This document shows positions 33,275-42,811 of a stretch of 64,000 nucleotides of DNA, piece by piece (position 1 is the stretch's first letter; each line of letters starts with the position of its first letter). The stretch is from Shewanella sp. KX20019 (GTDB taxonomy: Bacteria; Pseudomonadota; Gammaproteobacteria; Enterobacterales; Shewanellaceae): the NCBI RefSeq assembly GCF_016757755.1, contig NZ_CP068437.1, positions 3,906,001 through 3,970,000 on the forward strand, in the 5' to 3' direction. The notes under the pieces were generated by a model that ran no database searches, was not told the DNA's origin, and saw nothing but the letters and a program-made list of their open reading frames with translations. Position numbers and translations under genes: made by a program.

Positions 33275-33946
33275 TCACCGATGAAAGTTCGCTATTAGCT
33301 TTCTAAAGGTAAAATTAATCCTGCATTGAGTCTCTCGCAATCGTTTCGGTAGTGAATGCTCCCAATGTGCCTGCATGGGCCAATGCATTATCAATAGATC
33401 ACCACTATTTAACCTCAGTACTATTTTCTGTTTAGTGAGCTTGTGGCGTAAAAAAAAGTCTCGGCTTGCACCTAATGTTACTGAGGCGATATCGCTACCC
33501 GCTTCAATCTCTGTCTCATCATCGCTATGCCAGCCCATCGATTCAGTGCCATCTTTGTAGCAGTTAACCAGCACACCGTTGCTCATCAACGAAAAGTCTC
33601 GATTCAGCTTGTGCCGCAATTTATCCGCATACTTGGGCCAGGGTAATGCTTCAATAAATAGCCCAGAGTAAAAGTAGTCACAGCCTTTATCTGCAAACCA
33701 AACTTGGCTACGAGGAATAGGATGACTTTTGCCATAGACCGTCAACTCAGGCCGACTCATTGGATATTGCATAGCTTCAGTTAATAATGCCTGTCGTTGA
33801 GCATCATTAAGGTAGTCCCTTATTAATGTATAAGGGGCTGATGTTTGCTGCGCAGTTACACCGGCCTCGACAAGGCCCTCCTCACTTTTTAGCTTATCTT
33901 GATTTGATGATGTTTTATCATCAAAGGTAAAACCCTCTTGTTCCAC
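33275..33946 (-). CDS. AlkB-like alkylated DNA repair dioxygenase
   Basis: A 223-residue Fe(II)/2-oxoglutarate dioxygenase. The metal triad is seen in MGWHSDDETE (His and Asp) and the later His in MHWPMQAHWEHS; RINFTFRK supplies the two arginines for 2-oxoglutarate. VTLGASRDFFLRHK resembles the ALKBH2/3 group. It repairs 1-methyladenine and 3-methylcytosine lesions. The first ~40 residues are low complexity and may not be structured. No Ada box seen. Confidence 0.92.
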   Translation of the reverse strand: MEQEGFTFDDKTSSNQDKLKSEEGLVEAGVTAQQTSAPYTLIRDYLNDAQRQALLTEAMQYPMSRPELTVYGKSHPIPRSQVWFADKGCDYFYSGLFIEALPWPKYADKLRHKLNRDFSLMSNGVLVNCYKDGTESMGWHSDDETEIEAGSDIASVTLGASRDFFLRHKLTKQKIVLRLNSGDLLIMHWPMQAHWEHSLPKRLRETQCRINFTFRKLIANFHR

Positions 33947-34066
33947 TTCCCCGATCCTGTCAATCCACGGCTTTAATGCTACAAAGCTATCATTACGTCT
34001 AATATATACCTAAGATCATAAATCTGCGATAATACGCGCCCGCATTTATTTGGTACTTATTGGCAT

Positions 34067-35308
34067 ATGACGACACAACTTTTAGTATCGGGCATCGAGC
34101 TCGAACTCTTCCGTTACCCTAGCAGACAAGAGTCTAATCTGCAGGCGTGGGACGCTGCCGATGAGCACTTAATAAAGCATCTGATTGACACCGAACAAAC
34201 TGCAGTTAGCACCGCCATTGTCAATGATAGTTTTGGCGCATTAACGGCAGGATTATTATCCATTACTCCTGATTGGCCGCTAACATTAGAAACAGATGCA
34301 AAGACCAGTTTATTAGGCACTACCGAGAACCTCGCTCGTAATCAGCTCAATGAAGACAGCCTGACATGGGTTAACAGCCGTGACGAGTTACCCCAAGGCA
34401 TTAAGCTCGTTCTCATGAAGCTGCCAAAGAATCTTAACTACTTTAGCCACCAGCTAAAGAGATTGTCACAGGTTCTTCCAGCGGGAACACAGGTGCTGAT
34501 TGGGGCTAAAGCTAAGTCGATTAACAAGTCACTGCTAGAGACCATAAGTCGCAACCTTGGCGAAGCTAGCGCGAGCCTCACTTGGAAAAAGACCCGAGTG
34601 ATTACCTGTATCGCAGACGGCAAAGCACGCAGCTTACCAACAACCACAAACTGGCCTGTCCCCGAGTGTAAACTCCAGATAAGCAATTTAACTAACGTAT
34701 TTGCCGCCAGTAAACTCGATATTGGGGCACGGATAATGCTCGACAATATGCCTAAAGGCGATTTTAAATCGATAGTCGATTTAGGCTGCGGCAATGGTAT
34801 TTTAGGCCTGCACGCTAAACAATGTTTTCCAGAAGCTTATGTCCACTTTATTGATGACTCTGAAATGGCAGCCGCTTCGGCGAAAGACAACTGGGCATTA
34901 AATGATTTAGATAACCCTCTTCTTGTTGGCGAGCAAGCCACCTTCTCTTGGGATGATTGTCTAACACATATGAACGAAGGCTTCCGCCCAGATTTAATCT
35001 TATGTAATCCGCCCTTCCACCAAGGTGAAGCCATTACCGATCATATTGCGTGGCAGATGTTTTTAGATTCGTTTAGACGCTTAAAGAACGGCGGGATCTT
35101 ACATGTGGTGGGCAATCGTCATTTGGCTTATCACGTAAAATTACAGCGTATTTTTAAGAACTGCACCACAGTGGCATCTAATGGTAAATTCGTCATATTG
35201 CAGGCGCAAAAAATCAGTAAAAAAGCACAAGAACCTGAGCTCGACGCTGATCAAACACCAGACACACCACATCCACAAAGTGCCCTGTATGGTAAGCCTA
35301 ACGCTTAA
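34067..35308 (+). CDS. rlmG: 23S rRNA (guanine-1835-N2) methyltransferase
   Basis: A 413-residue methyltransferase. The C-terminal SAM-binding domain has VDLGCGNGILGLHA (motif I) and LILCNPPFHQG (catalytic NPPF), while the N-terminal half is a degenerate methyltransferase-like domain for RNA binding, as in RlmG/RsmC. It methylates G1835 of 23S rRNA. Divergent from alkB; followed by a strong terminator. The C-terminal tail of about 35 residues is polar and variable. Confidence 0.95.
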   Translation: MTTQLLVSGIELELFRYPSRQESNLQAWDAADEHLIKHLIDTEQTAVSTAIVNDSFGALTAGLLSITPDWPLTLETDAKTSLLGTTENLARNQLNEDSLTWVNSRDELPQGIKLVLMKLPKNLNYFSHQLKRLSQVLPAGTQVLIGAKAKSINKSLLETISRNLGEASASLTWKKTRVITCIADGKARSLPTTTNWPVPECKLQISNLTNVFAASKLDIGARIMLDNMPKGDFKSIVDLGCGNGILGLHAKQCFPEAYVHFIDDSEMAAASAKDNWALNDLDNPLLVGEQATFSWDDCLTHMNEGFRPDLILCNPPFHQGEAITDHIAWQMFLDSFRRLKNGGILHVVGNRHLAYHVKLQRIFKNCTTVASNGKFVILQAQKISKKAQEPELDADQTPDTPHPQSALYGKPNA

Positions 35309-35340
35309 TCAATACAGCAATAGTACATCCATAGAAGAAT

Positions 35341-35373
35341 AAAAAACGGTGAGCAATTAGCTCACCGTTTTTT
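35341..35373. terminator. bidirectional terminator after rlmG
   Basis: AAAAAACGGTGAGC AATTA GCTCACCGTTTTTT; perfect stem, T-runs on both strands. It serves rlmG and the convergent hydroxylase gene. Confidence 0.93.
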
Positions 35374-35406
35374 GTTGTCTCATTCTCTATGAAGCACCAA
35401 TCTGCA

Positions 35407-36339
35407 CTATTTCGCTTCCGCAACCGGATCTTCCTGCTCATCACTCTTTGGTGGCTCATTAACTAAGTGCGATTGATTAACTTGAGACTCAGCTGTCGCA
35501 GGCGGCGCAAACAGTAGCTTAAAACGTTGTGCTGGGCTGAGATTTGCCGCAAGCGTCTCTTTAAACATATCGCGCCATTCAGTAAAGGTAACAACAAGCG
35601 GATTAAAGCTATTGATAGGCTTGGTAATGCCGTACTCAACCGTTTCGACCTCTTTCTCGAAAGTAGCAAACATACGATCCCAGATAATCAAAATACCGGC
35701 ATAGTTTTTATCGATATATTGCGGATTACGGCCGTGATGCACTCGATGATGCGAAGGTGTATTGATCAGCCACTCCAGGATCCCTAATGACTTTATCGCT
35801 TGAGTATGGACAAAAAACTGCAAACCTAAATTGAGTAGCACCACAAATACCACCCAGTTAGGGTCAAAACCAACCACCACTAACGGCAGCCAAAAGAGCC
35901 ACATTCCAGCTAACGGATACATCAAGCTTTGACGAAATGCTGTACTAAAGTTCATGTTCTCAGAGCTATGATGAGCCACATGAGCAGCCCACATCCAGCG
36001 AATTCTATGGCTGGCGCGATGGAACCAGTAATAGCAAAAATCTTGAGCGACCATTAGTGCGATAAATGTGGCGCCATTCATCTCAATATCAAATAAACGC
36101 CAACCAAAAAACATCAAATAAAGTTTAGCGATTAACAGTCCTGTCAGAATATCGGTTAATTGATGCATACCTGCCAAGCCAAAATTACACAATACCTCCG
36201 GCAAATGGTAACGCGCATTGAGTGGTAATCTGTTTTGCCTATCCCCGACATACCACTCCAATAAAATACAGACGAAAAAAATCGGTGCTAATACCAGTAG
36301 CAATACTTCAGGGTGGGAGATCAGTGAATTAAAATCCAT
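35407..36339 (-). CDS. sterol desaturase / fatty acid hydroxylase family protein
   Basis: A 310-residue integral membrane di-iron enzyme. Histidine boxes: WFHRASHR, AHVAHHSSE and HHRVHHGRN, together with about four helices. Members hydroxylate or desaturate lipids. The C-terminal 40 residues are polar and acidic. Downstream of the DUF2804 gene and in the same direction, 69 bp apart, so a lipid-related operon is possible. Substrate unknown. Confidence 0.9.
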   Translation of the reverse strand: MDFNSLISHPEVLLLVLAPIFFVCILLEWYVGDRQNRLPLNARYHLPEVLCNFGLAGMHQLTDILTGLLIAKLYLMFFGWRLFDIEMNGATFIALMVAQDFCYYWFHRASHRIRWMWAAHVAHHSSENMNFSTAFRQSLMYPLAGMWLFWLPLVVVGFDPNWVVFVVLLNLGLQFFVHTQAIKSLGILEWLINTPSHHRVHHGRNPQYIDKNYAGILIIWDRMFATFEKEVETVEYGITKPINSFNPLVVTFTEWRDMFKETLAANLSPAQRFKLLFAPPATAESQVNQSHLVNEPPKSDEQEDPVAEAK

Positions 36340-36408
36340 CTTATAAATAGTCCTTTGTTATCTGTATTTATTGCTCACTTCACAGAGGAGGTGAAGCAGC
36401 CAACTAGC

Positions 36409-37473
36409 TTACCAACGTGCAAAATGATCTTCAGTTAAGCCCAGCACATTGGTTAACTGATGCTTTTTACCTAAGTTATCGGTTATAACGCCGTTAAAGT
36501 GGCCGAGATACTGCCTAAAATTACTTTTAATCAGCCATAAGTTAAGCTTCTCTTGGCGGCAGTTTTGCGGGGTAAAGGTCAGCTCGACTTGACCGTTATC
36601 GGAATAGACCCGCCACTGCAGTGGTAAATCCTCAGCTGAGCGCTGCCGGGTAAACTCAAAATGTACTGCGCCAAGCAGATGACGCTCGCCATTAAGCCAA
36701 AATGCGTTTTCATTACAACCCGTTTCATTCACACCCGCAGCTAAGTTAAGCCCTAAGCGGCCCTCTTCGGTTAAGCTGTTGATACTTGCCCAACGCCAAC
36801 TGGTTTCACGGCGCATGAAACCGGCACTAAAGTCATAGCCCGCAGTCACTCTTTGCAGGGGTTGTGGCTCATGGTTAATGATCAACTTGCCTTTAACATT
36901 CAATGCATTGTGCTTTTCGGTGTAAGTCCAGCCGCTGTAACCTGTTGGATTACACATTGCCATAGGCAAGCTTAGTGGTTCAGGTTGCAAATTCAGATCA
37001 GCCTCTATGCCTAAGGTCGCTAACTTTACCCGCCACGCGCCTTGCTCGATATCAAACTCAACAGTACCTTTAGCGCCACTAATCTTTGCACTGCCCTGCA
37101 TCGGTGACGCGGACATCTGGTAACCCATTCCCAACGGTTTGAGCCAACTCGTTTCGAGCAATTGGTTTTGTTTAATGTCGTATAGATAGCAAAATGCACT
37201 CCCCACATAACGAATATCGGCCAGCGCAACACCAATGACGTAATGAGGCGTCACAATGCTAACAAATTGAAACTGCTTAAAATCAAAGTATTTAGCCCAC
37301 TTCGAGGCAGGTTTATCCATTTCATTAAAGTAACAGAATTTATCAGTGGCTAAATTATCAACCGGACCATCGAAATGCCCATAAACAGCACAGCCCCTAT
37401 CATCAATAAGGCTTTTAGGAGCGGTAGAGCTGGTAAGTACGTTAGGCGTCCATGGCACACGATTCGCTGGCAT
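36409..37473 (-). CDS. DUF2804 family protein
   Basis: A 354-residue protein of the DUF2804 family, recognised from RGCAVYGHFDGPVDN, the WKYFDFKQFQF-like segment and NPTGYSGWTYTEKH. No signal peptide or membrane helix. It shares features with lipocalin-like AttH-type beta proteins, but activity is unknown. Neighbour of the lipid hydroxylase gene. Confidence 0.82.
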   Translation of the reverse strand: MPANRVPWTPNVLTSSTAPKSLIDDRGCAVYGHFDGPVDNLATDKFCYFNEMDKPASKWAKYFDFKQFQFVSIVTPHYVIGVALADIRYVGSAFCYLYDIKQNQLLETSWLKPLGMGYQMSASPMQGSAKISGAKGTVEFDIEQGAWRVKLATLGIEADLNLQPEPLSLPMAMCNPTGYSGWTYTEKHNALNVKGKLIINHEPQPLQRVTAGYDFSAGFMRRETSWRWASINSLTEEGRLGLNLAAGVNETGCNENAFWLNGERHLLGAVHFEFTRQRSAEDLPLQWRVYSDNGQVELTFTPQNCRQEKLNLWLIKSNFRQYLGHFNGVITDNLGKKHQLTNVLGLTEDHFARW

Positions 37474-37699
37474 AACTCGTAGATCCGTAAGAGTATATTT
37501 GACCTTTTACTCTAACTGGAACTGACACAGGTTAAAAGCTGTTAAAGCACTTTTTGTTATCAGACTGTAAAACAATACGATTCAGCGGCTGCAGAGGATG
37601 CAATATGATGTGGTTTAACGTACTGAAAATGATGAGTCTTTGAGTAATCAAATTCATGGCGCCCATATTTAGTGCGCCATGAAAAGCTCAAATTAATTT

Positions 37700-38263
37700 T
37701 TAAAACTGGTAACTTATCCCGAAGTTTAAGTTTTGAGCTGTTAGTGCCTGAATAGGGATATACTGATATTCGATGTTCATGCCAAAGCCTGAATGAAAAC
37801 GAACTTCCCAACCGACTGCAGTGTATAGGTCTTGGCTGTTGTCACTCTCATGGGTAAATTCGTCATTGCTAAATGGACGTCCTCTTTCATAGCTTAGCTC
37901 ATTAGCACTTACACCTAACTTGGCGTATAAGCGATTTCTTTCAGAAAGCCTGTATTGACCATAAAGAGTGGCCCTAAAGCCAGAGTACTCAACGTTCTTA
38001 ATACCGCTAAAAACACTGGTAAATGCCGATCCAAGTCCAGCATCTCCTGAAAAATAACCCGCTTCGATACCAAAGCTATCGTGCCACATATAGCGGTAAT
38101 AAATATCATAAACAAAGTTATCGCCATCAGATGAGTCATCGTCCTTTACCCCATCAAAATCATTAAAGCCATAGCCAACGCTACCACCAATAACATGATC
38201 CCCTTGTGCAGCCATAGCACTGCAACTCAATAACCCCGCGACAACGAATGTTAAAATACGCAT
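37700..38263 (-). CDS. outer membrane beta-barrel protein
   Basis: A 187-residue protein with a clear signal peptide (MRILTFVVAGLLSCSAMAA) and a mature part of alternating beta strands ending in FGISYQF, whose terminal Phe is the outer-membrane insertion signal. It resembles the OmpX/OmpW-sized eight-stranded barrels (porin family OMP_b-brl). Ligand or role is unknown. Frames on other registers in this interval are shadows. Confidence 0.88.
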   Translation of the reverse strand: MRILTFVVAGLLSCSAMAAQGDHVIGGSVGYGFNDFDGVKDDDSSDGDNFVYDIYYRYMWHDSFGIEAGYFSGDAGLGSAFTSVFSGIKNVEYSGFRATLYGQYRLSERNRLYAKLGVSANELSYERGRPFSNDEFTHESDNSQDLYTAVGWEVRFHSGFGMNIEYQYIPIQALTAQNLNFGISYQF

Positions 38264-38486
38264 ATTGATTCCTTTAATACACTTTTAGGAAAGCAGTGCA
38301 TTCTACTATCCCTTTAATAAATAAACAGTTCAGTTACATAGCTGAGAGATATTACATCAATATTTACAACGTAATCCAGAGAAAAAGCAGTCAAAAACGC
38401 TATTAACGCAAATCTCACTTCGACTGTGGAATTCAGATCCTGTTCTGGTATGCTGAAGCCATCTAATTTCTGACAAAACAGTGATA

Positions 38487-39053
38487 ATGAAATCTCTAAC
38501 TCTAGTGATAGCCGCTGCATTTACCGTTATCGGTTGTGCCAACCAAGCTCCGACTCATATTGCATTGAATCCCGAAGTGCCTAGCATTACCCAGCAGACA
38601 AGTGCTGAACTGCCGATCGCAATTGACACTATCGATACCCGCTCAGCCAATTTTATTGTGCGCTTTAATGACGGCGATAATGCAGCACGGTTAGTGAGTC
38701 CAAGCGAGGCACCGCGAGTACAAATGGATCAGGTCTTTAGAGAGGGGTTTTCTCAAGCTGGTTATCGCATCGATCCAAGTTCAGTAAAGCATTTGCAGAT
38801 CCAAATAGAGCAGCTATTAACCGATGTAGATGAGGGCACTTTTGGCTTTGAAGCTAACAGCCAGATCATCATCAATGTTATCGCCCAAAATACCAATCAA
38901 TCGCTGACTAAACGTTATCGAGCCAAAGGCATGTTAAAAGGTCCGTTTAGTGCAGATTTTGCCACCTTGGAGCTTGAAATGAACAAATTACTCGGCCAAC
39001 TTACTCGTGACATTATTAACGACCCAGAACTTAACCAGTTCATACAACAATAA
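38487..39053 (+). CDS. yajG: YajG-family lipoprotein
   Basis: A 188-residue lipoprotein (signal ending TVIGC) with a C-terminal segment FATLELEMNKLLGQLTRDI typical of YajG. In enterobacteria yajG lies next to ampG, and here ampG is three genes downstream, which supports the name. ATG 38487 is chosen over a GTG two codons earlier. Probably a periplasmic-face outer membrane lipoprotein of unknown role. Confidence 0.88.
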   Translation: MKSLTLVIAAAFTVIGCANQAPTHIALNPEVPSITQQTSAELPIAIDTIDTRSANFIVRFNDGDNAARLVSPSEAPRVQMDQVFREGFSQAGYRIDPSSVKHLQIQIEQLLTDVDEGTFGFEANSQIIINVIAQNTNQSLTKRYRAKGMLKGPFSADFATLELEMNKLLGQLTRDIINDPELNQFIQQ

Positions 39054-39065
39054 CCAAGGAAGACT

Positions 39066-39659
39066 ATGAAATCCTGGATGATAAAATGCATTAGCTTTAC
39101 TGTATTGCTGCTAAGCCCTGTTGCTCATGCTGTCGATATTCAACCAAACACGCTTTACCCCGAAGTTGAGTTCGACACCAGCATGGGAAAGATAGTGGTT
39201 GAGCTCGACAGAACCCGCGCGCCACTTACTGTTGATAATTTTCTCACCTACGTTGTAAAAGGTCACTATGACAACACACTCTTTCACCGTGTTATTGCAG
39301 ACTTTGTGGTACAAGGCGGCGGGCTAGATTTAGAAAAAGAGGAACGCCCTACAGATCAACCTATTGTAAATGAATCTGGTAATGGCTTGTCAAACCTCAC
39401 AGGCACTATTGCAATGGCACGAGAAAATGAGCCGCATTCAGCCACCAGCCAATTTTACTTTAACGTTGTCGATAATGAGAAATTAGACCCCTCCTCACGC
39501 CGCTGGGGCTATGCCGTTTTTGGTGAAGTCACCTCGGGAATGGAAGTATTAGCGGCAATGGCGCTCGTCCCAACTGAGTTTAATCGCAAGCTGGAGTGGC
39601 CTGATTTTCCAATCGAAGACATCGTCCTTAAGCAGGCTAGATTATTGCCTAGAAAGTAG
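39066..39659 (+). CDS. periplasmic cyclophilin-type peptidyl-prolyl isomerase
   Basis: A 197-residue cyclophilin with a signal peptide (to about residue 22). The catalytic Arg and surrounding residues are in NTLFHRVIADFVVQGGG; also TIAMAREN and SQFYFNVVDN. It catalyses proline isomerisation in exported proteins. It is 12 bp after yajG with AAGGAAG before its ATG, so the two are co-transcribed. It is PpiA-like by location. Confidence 0.92.
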   Translation: MKSWMIKCISFTVLLLSPVAHAVDIQPNTLYPEVEFDTSMGKIVVELDRTRAPLTVDNFLTYVVKGHYDNTLFHRVIADFVVQGGGLDLEKEERPTDQPIVNESGNGLSNLTGTIAMARENEPHSATSQFYFNVVDNEKLDPSSRRWGYAVFGEVTSGMEVLAAMALVPTEFNRKLEWPDFPIEDIVLKQARLLPRK

Positions 39660-39766
39660 CACTTCTCAGCCGCTTTGAATACTTTATAAAATAAATCTGT
39701 ATTTTAGAGTGAAAAACCTAAAAGTCGTTCTATACTTATATCGCTAAAGTAAAAGGAGGCGGTTCA

Positions 39767-40087
39767 ATGACCCCAAATGAGTTCATTGATGATAAAGCGC
39801 CCCAGCTGGCTTTCTATGGAAAAGCGTTTTTAAGTAATCAACTCGATTTCAATGAGATCCAGCTATATCTATGGGACACCCTAGAAGAATGGCAGATGTA
39901 TGACCATCAGGGTGATGCGCAAACAGATATGGAACGTGTGTTTTGGCACTTACTGCATTCCTTTGACAAATGGCCCTGTTGGGCAATTAGAGGCAATCAG
40001 TTCTTGAGGCAGCAAGTCGACGACTGCTGTGACTACCTCAGTATTGGTGGGCAGATCCCTCAAGGATGTGTAGGTATCAGACCTTAG
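39767..40087 (+). CDS. conserved-looking small hypothetical protein
   Basis: A 106-residue acidic, Trp-rich protein with no signal or membrane segment. Contains YLWDTLEEWQMYDHQGD and the HLLHSFDKWPCWAIRGN stretch; two cysteines adjacent (DDCCDY). AAAGGAGG lies 7 nt before the ATG, and a good terminator follows, so it is a real gene. I do not recognise the family. Confidence 0.72.
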   Translation: MTPNEFIDDKAPQLAFYGKAFLSNQLDFNEIQLYLWDTLEEWQMYDHQGDAQTDMERVFWHLLHSFDKWPCWAIRGNQFLRQQVDDCCDYLSIGGQIPQGCVGIRP

Positions 40088-40122
40088 TTTCGATCTTATG
40101 CTTTAACTAGAAGTGACACCCC

Positions 40123-40152
40123 AAGCCCAAACCCTTTCGGTTTGGGCTTTTT
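40123..40152 (+). terminator. terminator after 39767-40087 gene
   Basis: AAGCCCAAACC CTTTC GGTTTGGGCTTTTT, strong rho-independent terminator. Confidence 0.93.
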
Positions 40153-40251
40153 AGTGGATTTAATCATTTATTCGTTGTCCCATCATTAAACCCTTGAACC
40201 AAAACACACTCGCCCGTAAGCTGTTTCTATCCTTACTTGTTAAGCAAGCAT

Positions 40252-41673
40252 ATGCCTTCTGTTTCCAAGACCTCTTATTCTCAGCGCATCAAAGACTCAC
40301 TCTCAATCTACTGCCATAAACGGGTATTGAGTCTATTACTTTTGGGGTTTTCAGCGGGTTTACCTCTTATGCTGGTGTTCTCAACACTCTCTTTTTGGTT
40401 AAGAGAAGCTGGCGTAGATAGAACGGCTATTGGTTACTTCAGTTGGATAGCATTGGTCTATGGTTTCAAATGGGCATGGTCTCCGCTAGTCGATCGAATG
40501 TCACTGCCGATATTGACCAAGCTACTTGGTCGGCGCAGGGGCTGGATGATATTCGCCCAACTTATTTTAGTCGCTGCCATTGTAGGGATGAGTCAGAGCG
40601 ACCCTCTGGTCGATATTGAAAAGTTAGCACTTTTTGCCTTAATGGTCGCCTTTGCATCTGCGACTCAGGACATTGTTATTGATGCATTCAGAATTGAATC
40701 GGCATCACAGAAAATGCAAGCAGCATTAGCCGCTGCCTATCAAGTGGGTTACCGCAGCGCGATGATTATCGCCACTGCAGGTGCATTAACCATCGCCGCC
40801 TGGATTGAGCCCAATAATGAAACCTACAGCTTAGTGTCTTGGCAAACAGCCTATTTGGCCATGGCTGGCTTGATGTCGATTGGCATCATCACCACACTGT
40901 TTAGTGCTGAACCCAAAGTTGAAACTAAAGAGGCGGACGAGAAAGAAGCAGAACTTAAGCAGCAGTTTTCTAGGCGCTATCCAAAGCTCATAGCAGCCAC
41001 TCTGTCTTGGTTATACACCGCCAGTGTTTTACCCTTTCTCGACTTTTTTAAGCGCTATGGTAAAAGTGCCATCCTAATTCTATTGTTGATATCGACTTAT
41101 CGAATTTCAGATATCGTGATGGGCGTAATGGCCAATGTATTTTACGTCGACATGGGGTTTTCTAAAGCCGAGATAGCCACATTAAGTAAAGTCTATGGTT
41201 TAATCATGACGCTTGTCGGGGCTGGAGCTGGCGGGCTATTAGTGGCTAAGTACGGCACAATGAGAACCCTTTTTCTAGGCGCTTTTTTAGTTGCTACTAC
41301 CAACCTACTGTTTGCCTATCAAGCTCTCCTTGGCTACAACGTGCCTTTTCTAACACTGGCTATTTCAGTCGATAACTTTAGTGGTGGCGTGGCAACCGCG
41401 GCCTTTATCGCTTATCTATCGAGCCTAACCAGCACGGGTTATAGTGCGACTCAATACGCATTGTTGTCATCCATCATGTTGCTATTCCCTAAGTTTGTCG
41501 CTGGTTTCTCCGGCGCCTATATCGATGCTTATGACTACGTCAGTTTCTTTATTGGTGCCAGCTTAATTGGCTTCCCTGTATTGGGGCTTATTGTCTTAGT
41601 GCAAAAGTACGTCCCCGATAGTCGGAGCACTCCAGCAGACGTCAGCCCCCAACAAAAAGAGCTCAACAGTTGA
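40252..41673 (+). CDS. ampG: AmpG-type muropeptide permease (MFS)
   Basis: A 473-residue 12-helix transporter of the MFS AmpG family, importing anhydro-muropeptides for cell wall recycling. The opening KRVLSLLLLGFSAGLPLMLVFSTLS-like stretch, FKWAWSPLVDRM and ATQDIVIDAFRIE are hallmarks. ATG 40252 is preferred over a TTG 15 bp earlier. It lies in the yajG-cyclophilin neighbourhood, separated by a terminator, so it has its own promoter. Confidence 0.92.
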   Translation: MPSVSKTSYSQRIKDSLSIYCHKRVLSLLLLGFSAGLPLMLVFSTLSFWLREAGVDRTAIGYFSWIALVYGFKWAWSPLVDRMSLPILTKLLGRRRGWMIFAQLILVAAIVGMSQSDPLVDIEKLALFALMVAFASATQDIVIDAFRIESASQKMQAALAAAYQVGYRSAMIIATAGALTIAAWIEPNNETYSLVSWQTAYLAMAGLMSIGIITTLFSAEPKVETKEADEKEAELKQQFSRRYPKLIAATLSWLYTASVLPFLDFFKRYGKSAILILLLISTYRISDIVMGVMANVFYVDMGFSKAEIATLSKVYGLIMTLVGAGAGGLLVAKYGTMRTLFLGAFLVATTNLLFAYQALLGYNVPFLTLAISVDNFSGGVATAAFIAYLSSLTSTGYSATQYALLSSIMLLFPKFVAGFSGAYIDAYDYVSFFIGASLIGFPVLGLIVLVQKYVPDSRSTPADVSPQQKELNS

Positions 41674-41747
41674 CTGTGAGCTCTCATTAAAACCATCCGC
41701 TGTCGACGCTAGCGATTAGCCATTAAAATGGTTAGTCGTGACGGCGA

Positions 41748-42233
41748 CTAATCTCGGAAGTTATTAAACTGGAAAGGCTGCCCAAGATCAGATTCGCGCG
41801 CTAGCGCCATTACCGCTTGTAGATCATCACGTTTTTTACCCGTGACACGCACTGAGTCGCCCTGAATAGAGGATTGCACTTTAAGCTTGCTGTCTTTTAT
41901 CTGTTTAACCAGTTTCTTCGCGATGAGTGTTTCAATACCCTCTTTAAACTTCACCCGTAAAGAGAAAGTTTTACCGCTATGTACCGCTTTATCATCAACA
42001 TCCATCGACTTAGGATCAACATTACGTTTGCTCAATTGCATCCGCAGAATATCCACCAACTGCTGACATTGAAAATCATCTTCTGCTGATAACGTTACAA
42101 CATGGTCTTTGTACTCAAAACTGGCTTCTTTGCCGCGAAAATCAAAGCGGCCTTGCAATTCTCGTACAGAATTATCCACAGCGTTACGTAATTCGACTTC
42201 ATTTACTTCAGACACTATATCCATTGAAGGCAT
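41748..42233 (-). CDS. yajQ: YajQ family cyclic-di-GMP/nucleotide-binding protein
   Basis: A 161-residue cytosolic protein with two ferredoxin-like halves, starting MPSMDIVSEVNEVELRNAV. Contains ELQGRFDFRGKEAS and VRVTGKKRDDLQAVMAL. Family members bind nucleotides and, in some species, c-di-GMP. ATG 42233 is chosen because the family starts with MPSFDIVSE; upstream in-frame sequence is not conserved. Confidence 0.95.
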   Translation of the reverse strand: MPSMDIVSEVNEVELRNAVDNSVRELQGRFDFRGKEASFEYKDHVVTLSAEDDFQCQQLVDILRMQLSKRNVDPKSMDVDDKAVHSGKTFSLRVKFKEGIETLIAKKLVKQIKDSKLKVQSSIQGDSVRVTGKKRDDLQAVMALARESDLGQPFQFNNFRD

Positions 42234-42357
42234 GCGCTTGATCCTTAAAATTTGATTTAACGGTATTTTACCCACGAAAAGCGATGACTTGAAGAGCCAA
42301 TAAAGATTAAATTGATACCAAGCATAGTTATAGGTGACTTTGTCGGCCTATTTTTTT

Positions 42358-42765
42358 ATGATGAAGACAAATAACTTCAGTGTGCATGATGTGATCAACA
42401 GACAAAACATTTTCAAGCTCGCGTTAGCAATGACCTTGATAGTCGTTAGTTATTTGGTTTTTTCTAAACCGAACTATAACATCAACACCATTGCTCATTT
42501 TGATAAAATAGGTCATATCGGCAGTTTTTTTGTCCTATCCTATCTGACGTACTTTGCGTTCAAACCAAGATGGTATCTGCTTGCGTGCGTATTAGCCTTC
42601 TATGCCGTTTTTATCGAAATAGTCCAATCTCAGCTTTCTTATCGCAGTGCCTCCGTCGCTGATTTCATTGCTGATATGATAGGTATTTTACTGTTTTATA
42701 TAACGCAGTGGCTCTATAGCAAATACTTTAAGGCAGCTAAGATTATCGACAATAGCACTGGCTAA
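42358..42765 (+). CDS. VanZ-like membrane protein
   Basis: A 135-residue protein with three or four helices and the VanZ-type pattern FDKIGHIGSFFVLSYLTYF, FIEIVQSQLSYRSASVADFIAD. VanZ proteins can give low-level teicoplanin resistance in Gram-positives; the role in Gram-negatives is unknown. Start uncertain between ATG 42358 and 42361, or an upstream GTG. Confidence 0.82.
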   Translation: MMKTNNFSVHDVINRQNIFKLALAMTLIVVSYLVFSKPNYNINTIAHFDKIGHIGSFFVLSYLTYFAFKPRWYLLACVLAFYAVFIEIVQSQLSYRSASVADFIADMIGILLFYITQWLYSKYFKAAKIIDNSTG

Positions 42766-42811
42766 ATAATGCGGCCCACGCCTGATAATTAAACAACATA
42801 AGTTACTGATT

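Noticed and set aside
37560..37811. 83-codon minus-strand frame
   Set aside because: It overlaps the 3' end of the outer membrane barrel gene in another register; the barrel protein has a signal peptide and a terminal Phe, this has neither.
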